This document shows positions 63,912-64,000 of a stretch of DNA of 64,000 bases, in pieces. The stretch's first letter is position 1; every line of letters starts with the position of its first letter. The notes beneath the pieces were generated by a model. That model did not search any database. It was not told the origin of the DNA and saw only the letters and a list, made by a program, of their open reading frames with translations. Source of the DNA: Lysobacterales bacterium (lineage in GTDB: Bacteria > Pseudomonadota > Gammaproteobacteria > Xanthomonadales > Xanthomonadaceae); contig JADCRD010000002.1 in the NCBI GenBank assembly GCA_014946745.1, positions 434,001-498,000 of the forward strand, given 5' to 3'. The position numbers and the translations under genes were made by a program.

Positions 63912-64000
63912 GCCCGCCGGCAACAGGCTGCGCACCTGTCTGCACGCGCGCCGCGCAATGGACTGATCTGCGGCTTCGCTCGGCCGGGTGGCGACGCGCA

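Overview
The window is GC-rich bacterial chromosome. It looks like a gammaproteobacterium of the Lysobacterales/Xanthomonadales. The reasons are an imuB-dnaE2 mutasome, a fused indolepyruvate oxidoreductase, a TonB2/TtpC energy-transduction cluster led by DUF3450, a TIGR04222 membrane protein, a RebB-type killing-trait protein, a CRP/Clp-like palindrome, and many short dispersed repeats (GGGATTC heptamers, CCCCTCTCCC hairpins). No rRNA, tRNA or CRISPR array was found. Genus and species cannot be fixed from sequence alone.

Layout. 1-4.3 kb: the end of imuB and all of dnaE2, separated by a 0.6-kb spacer with an inverted pair of REP-like palindromes. 4.3-14.4 kb: a minus-strand cluster read DUF3450, TtpC-like, ExbB, ExbD, TonB, TPR, TonB-dependent receptor, secreted beta-helix protein; overlapping or closely spaced genes suggest one operon. 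Pho-box-like repeats in 11-bp register lie before the first gene and before the beta-helix gene, so the machine may be induced by phosphate starvation. 14.9-25.3 kb: a Tyr-rich lipoprotein, a small helical protein behind a CRP/Clp-like site, mnmG, gamma-glutamyltransferase, AraC regulator plus VOC protein, DUF3293, and two tandem membrane paralogues. 25.7-35.6 kb: an orphan RebB-like gene, hrpB, a secreted protein, an orphan ParA, the fused indolepyruvate oxidoreductase and a secreted TPR-like protein. 36-41.8 kb: a REC-EAL c-di-GMP phosphodiesterase followed by an unorthodox hybrid histidine kinase, an AEC transporter, and a cNMP-binding/rhodanese fusion.

41.8-45.3 kb is a scrap zone: a hexanucleotide microsatellite, IS66 and IS110 transposase remnants, a Cys-rich secreted microprotein, and a PIN toxin with a frameshift beside an intact Phd/YefM antitoxin. 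45.6-47.7 kb holds a TetR regulator overlapping a cytochrome P450 gene. 47.9-56 kb is rich in secreted proteins: two unknowns, a TAP/S33-type hydrolase, a lipase-like hydrolase with a decayed duplicate, and an S41 peptidase. 56.3-58.2 kb: two membrane proteins. 58.5-61.7 kb: a siderophore-type TonB receptor with a PepSY membrane protein, a plausible iron-uptake pair. 62-64 kb: a small secreted protein and a Tat-type beta-propeller-like protein.

The strongest leads are the Pho-box/TonB2/beta-helix cluster, the covarying REP-like palindromes arranged as inverted pairs, the orphan RebB gene, and a C-terminal F-x-x-[GS]-F-E motif shared by unrelated exported proteins.
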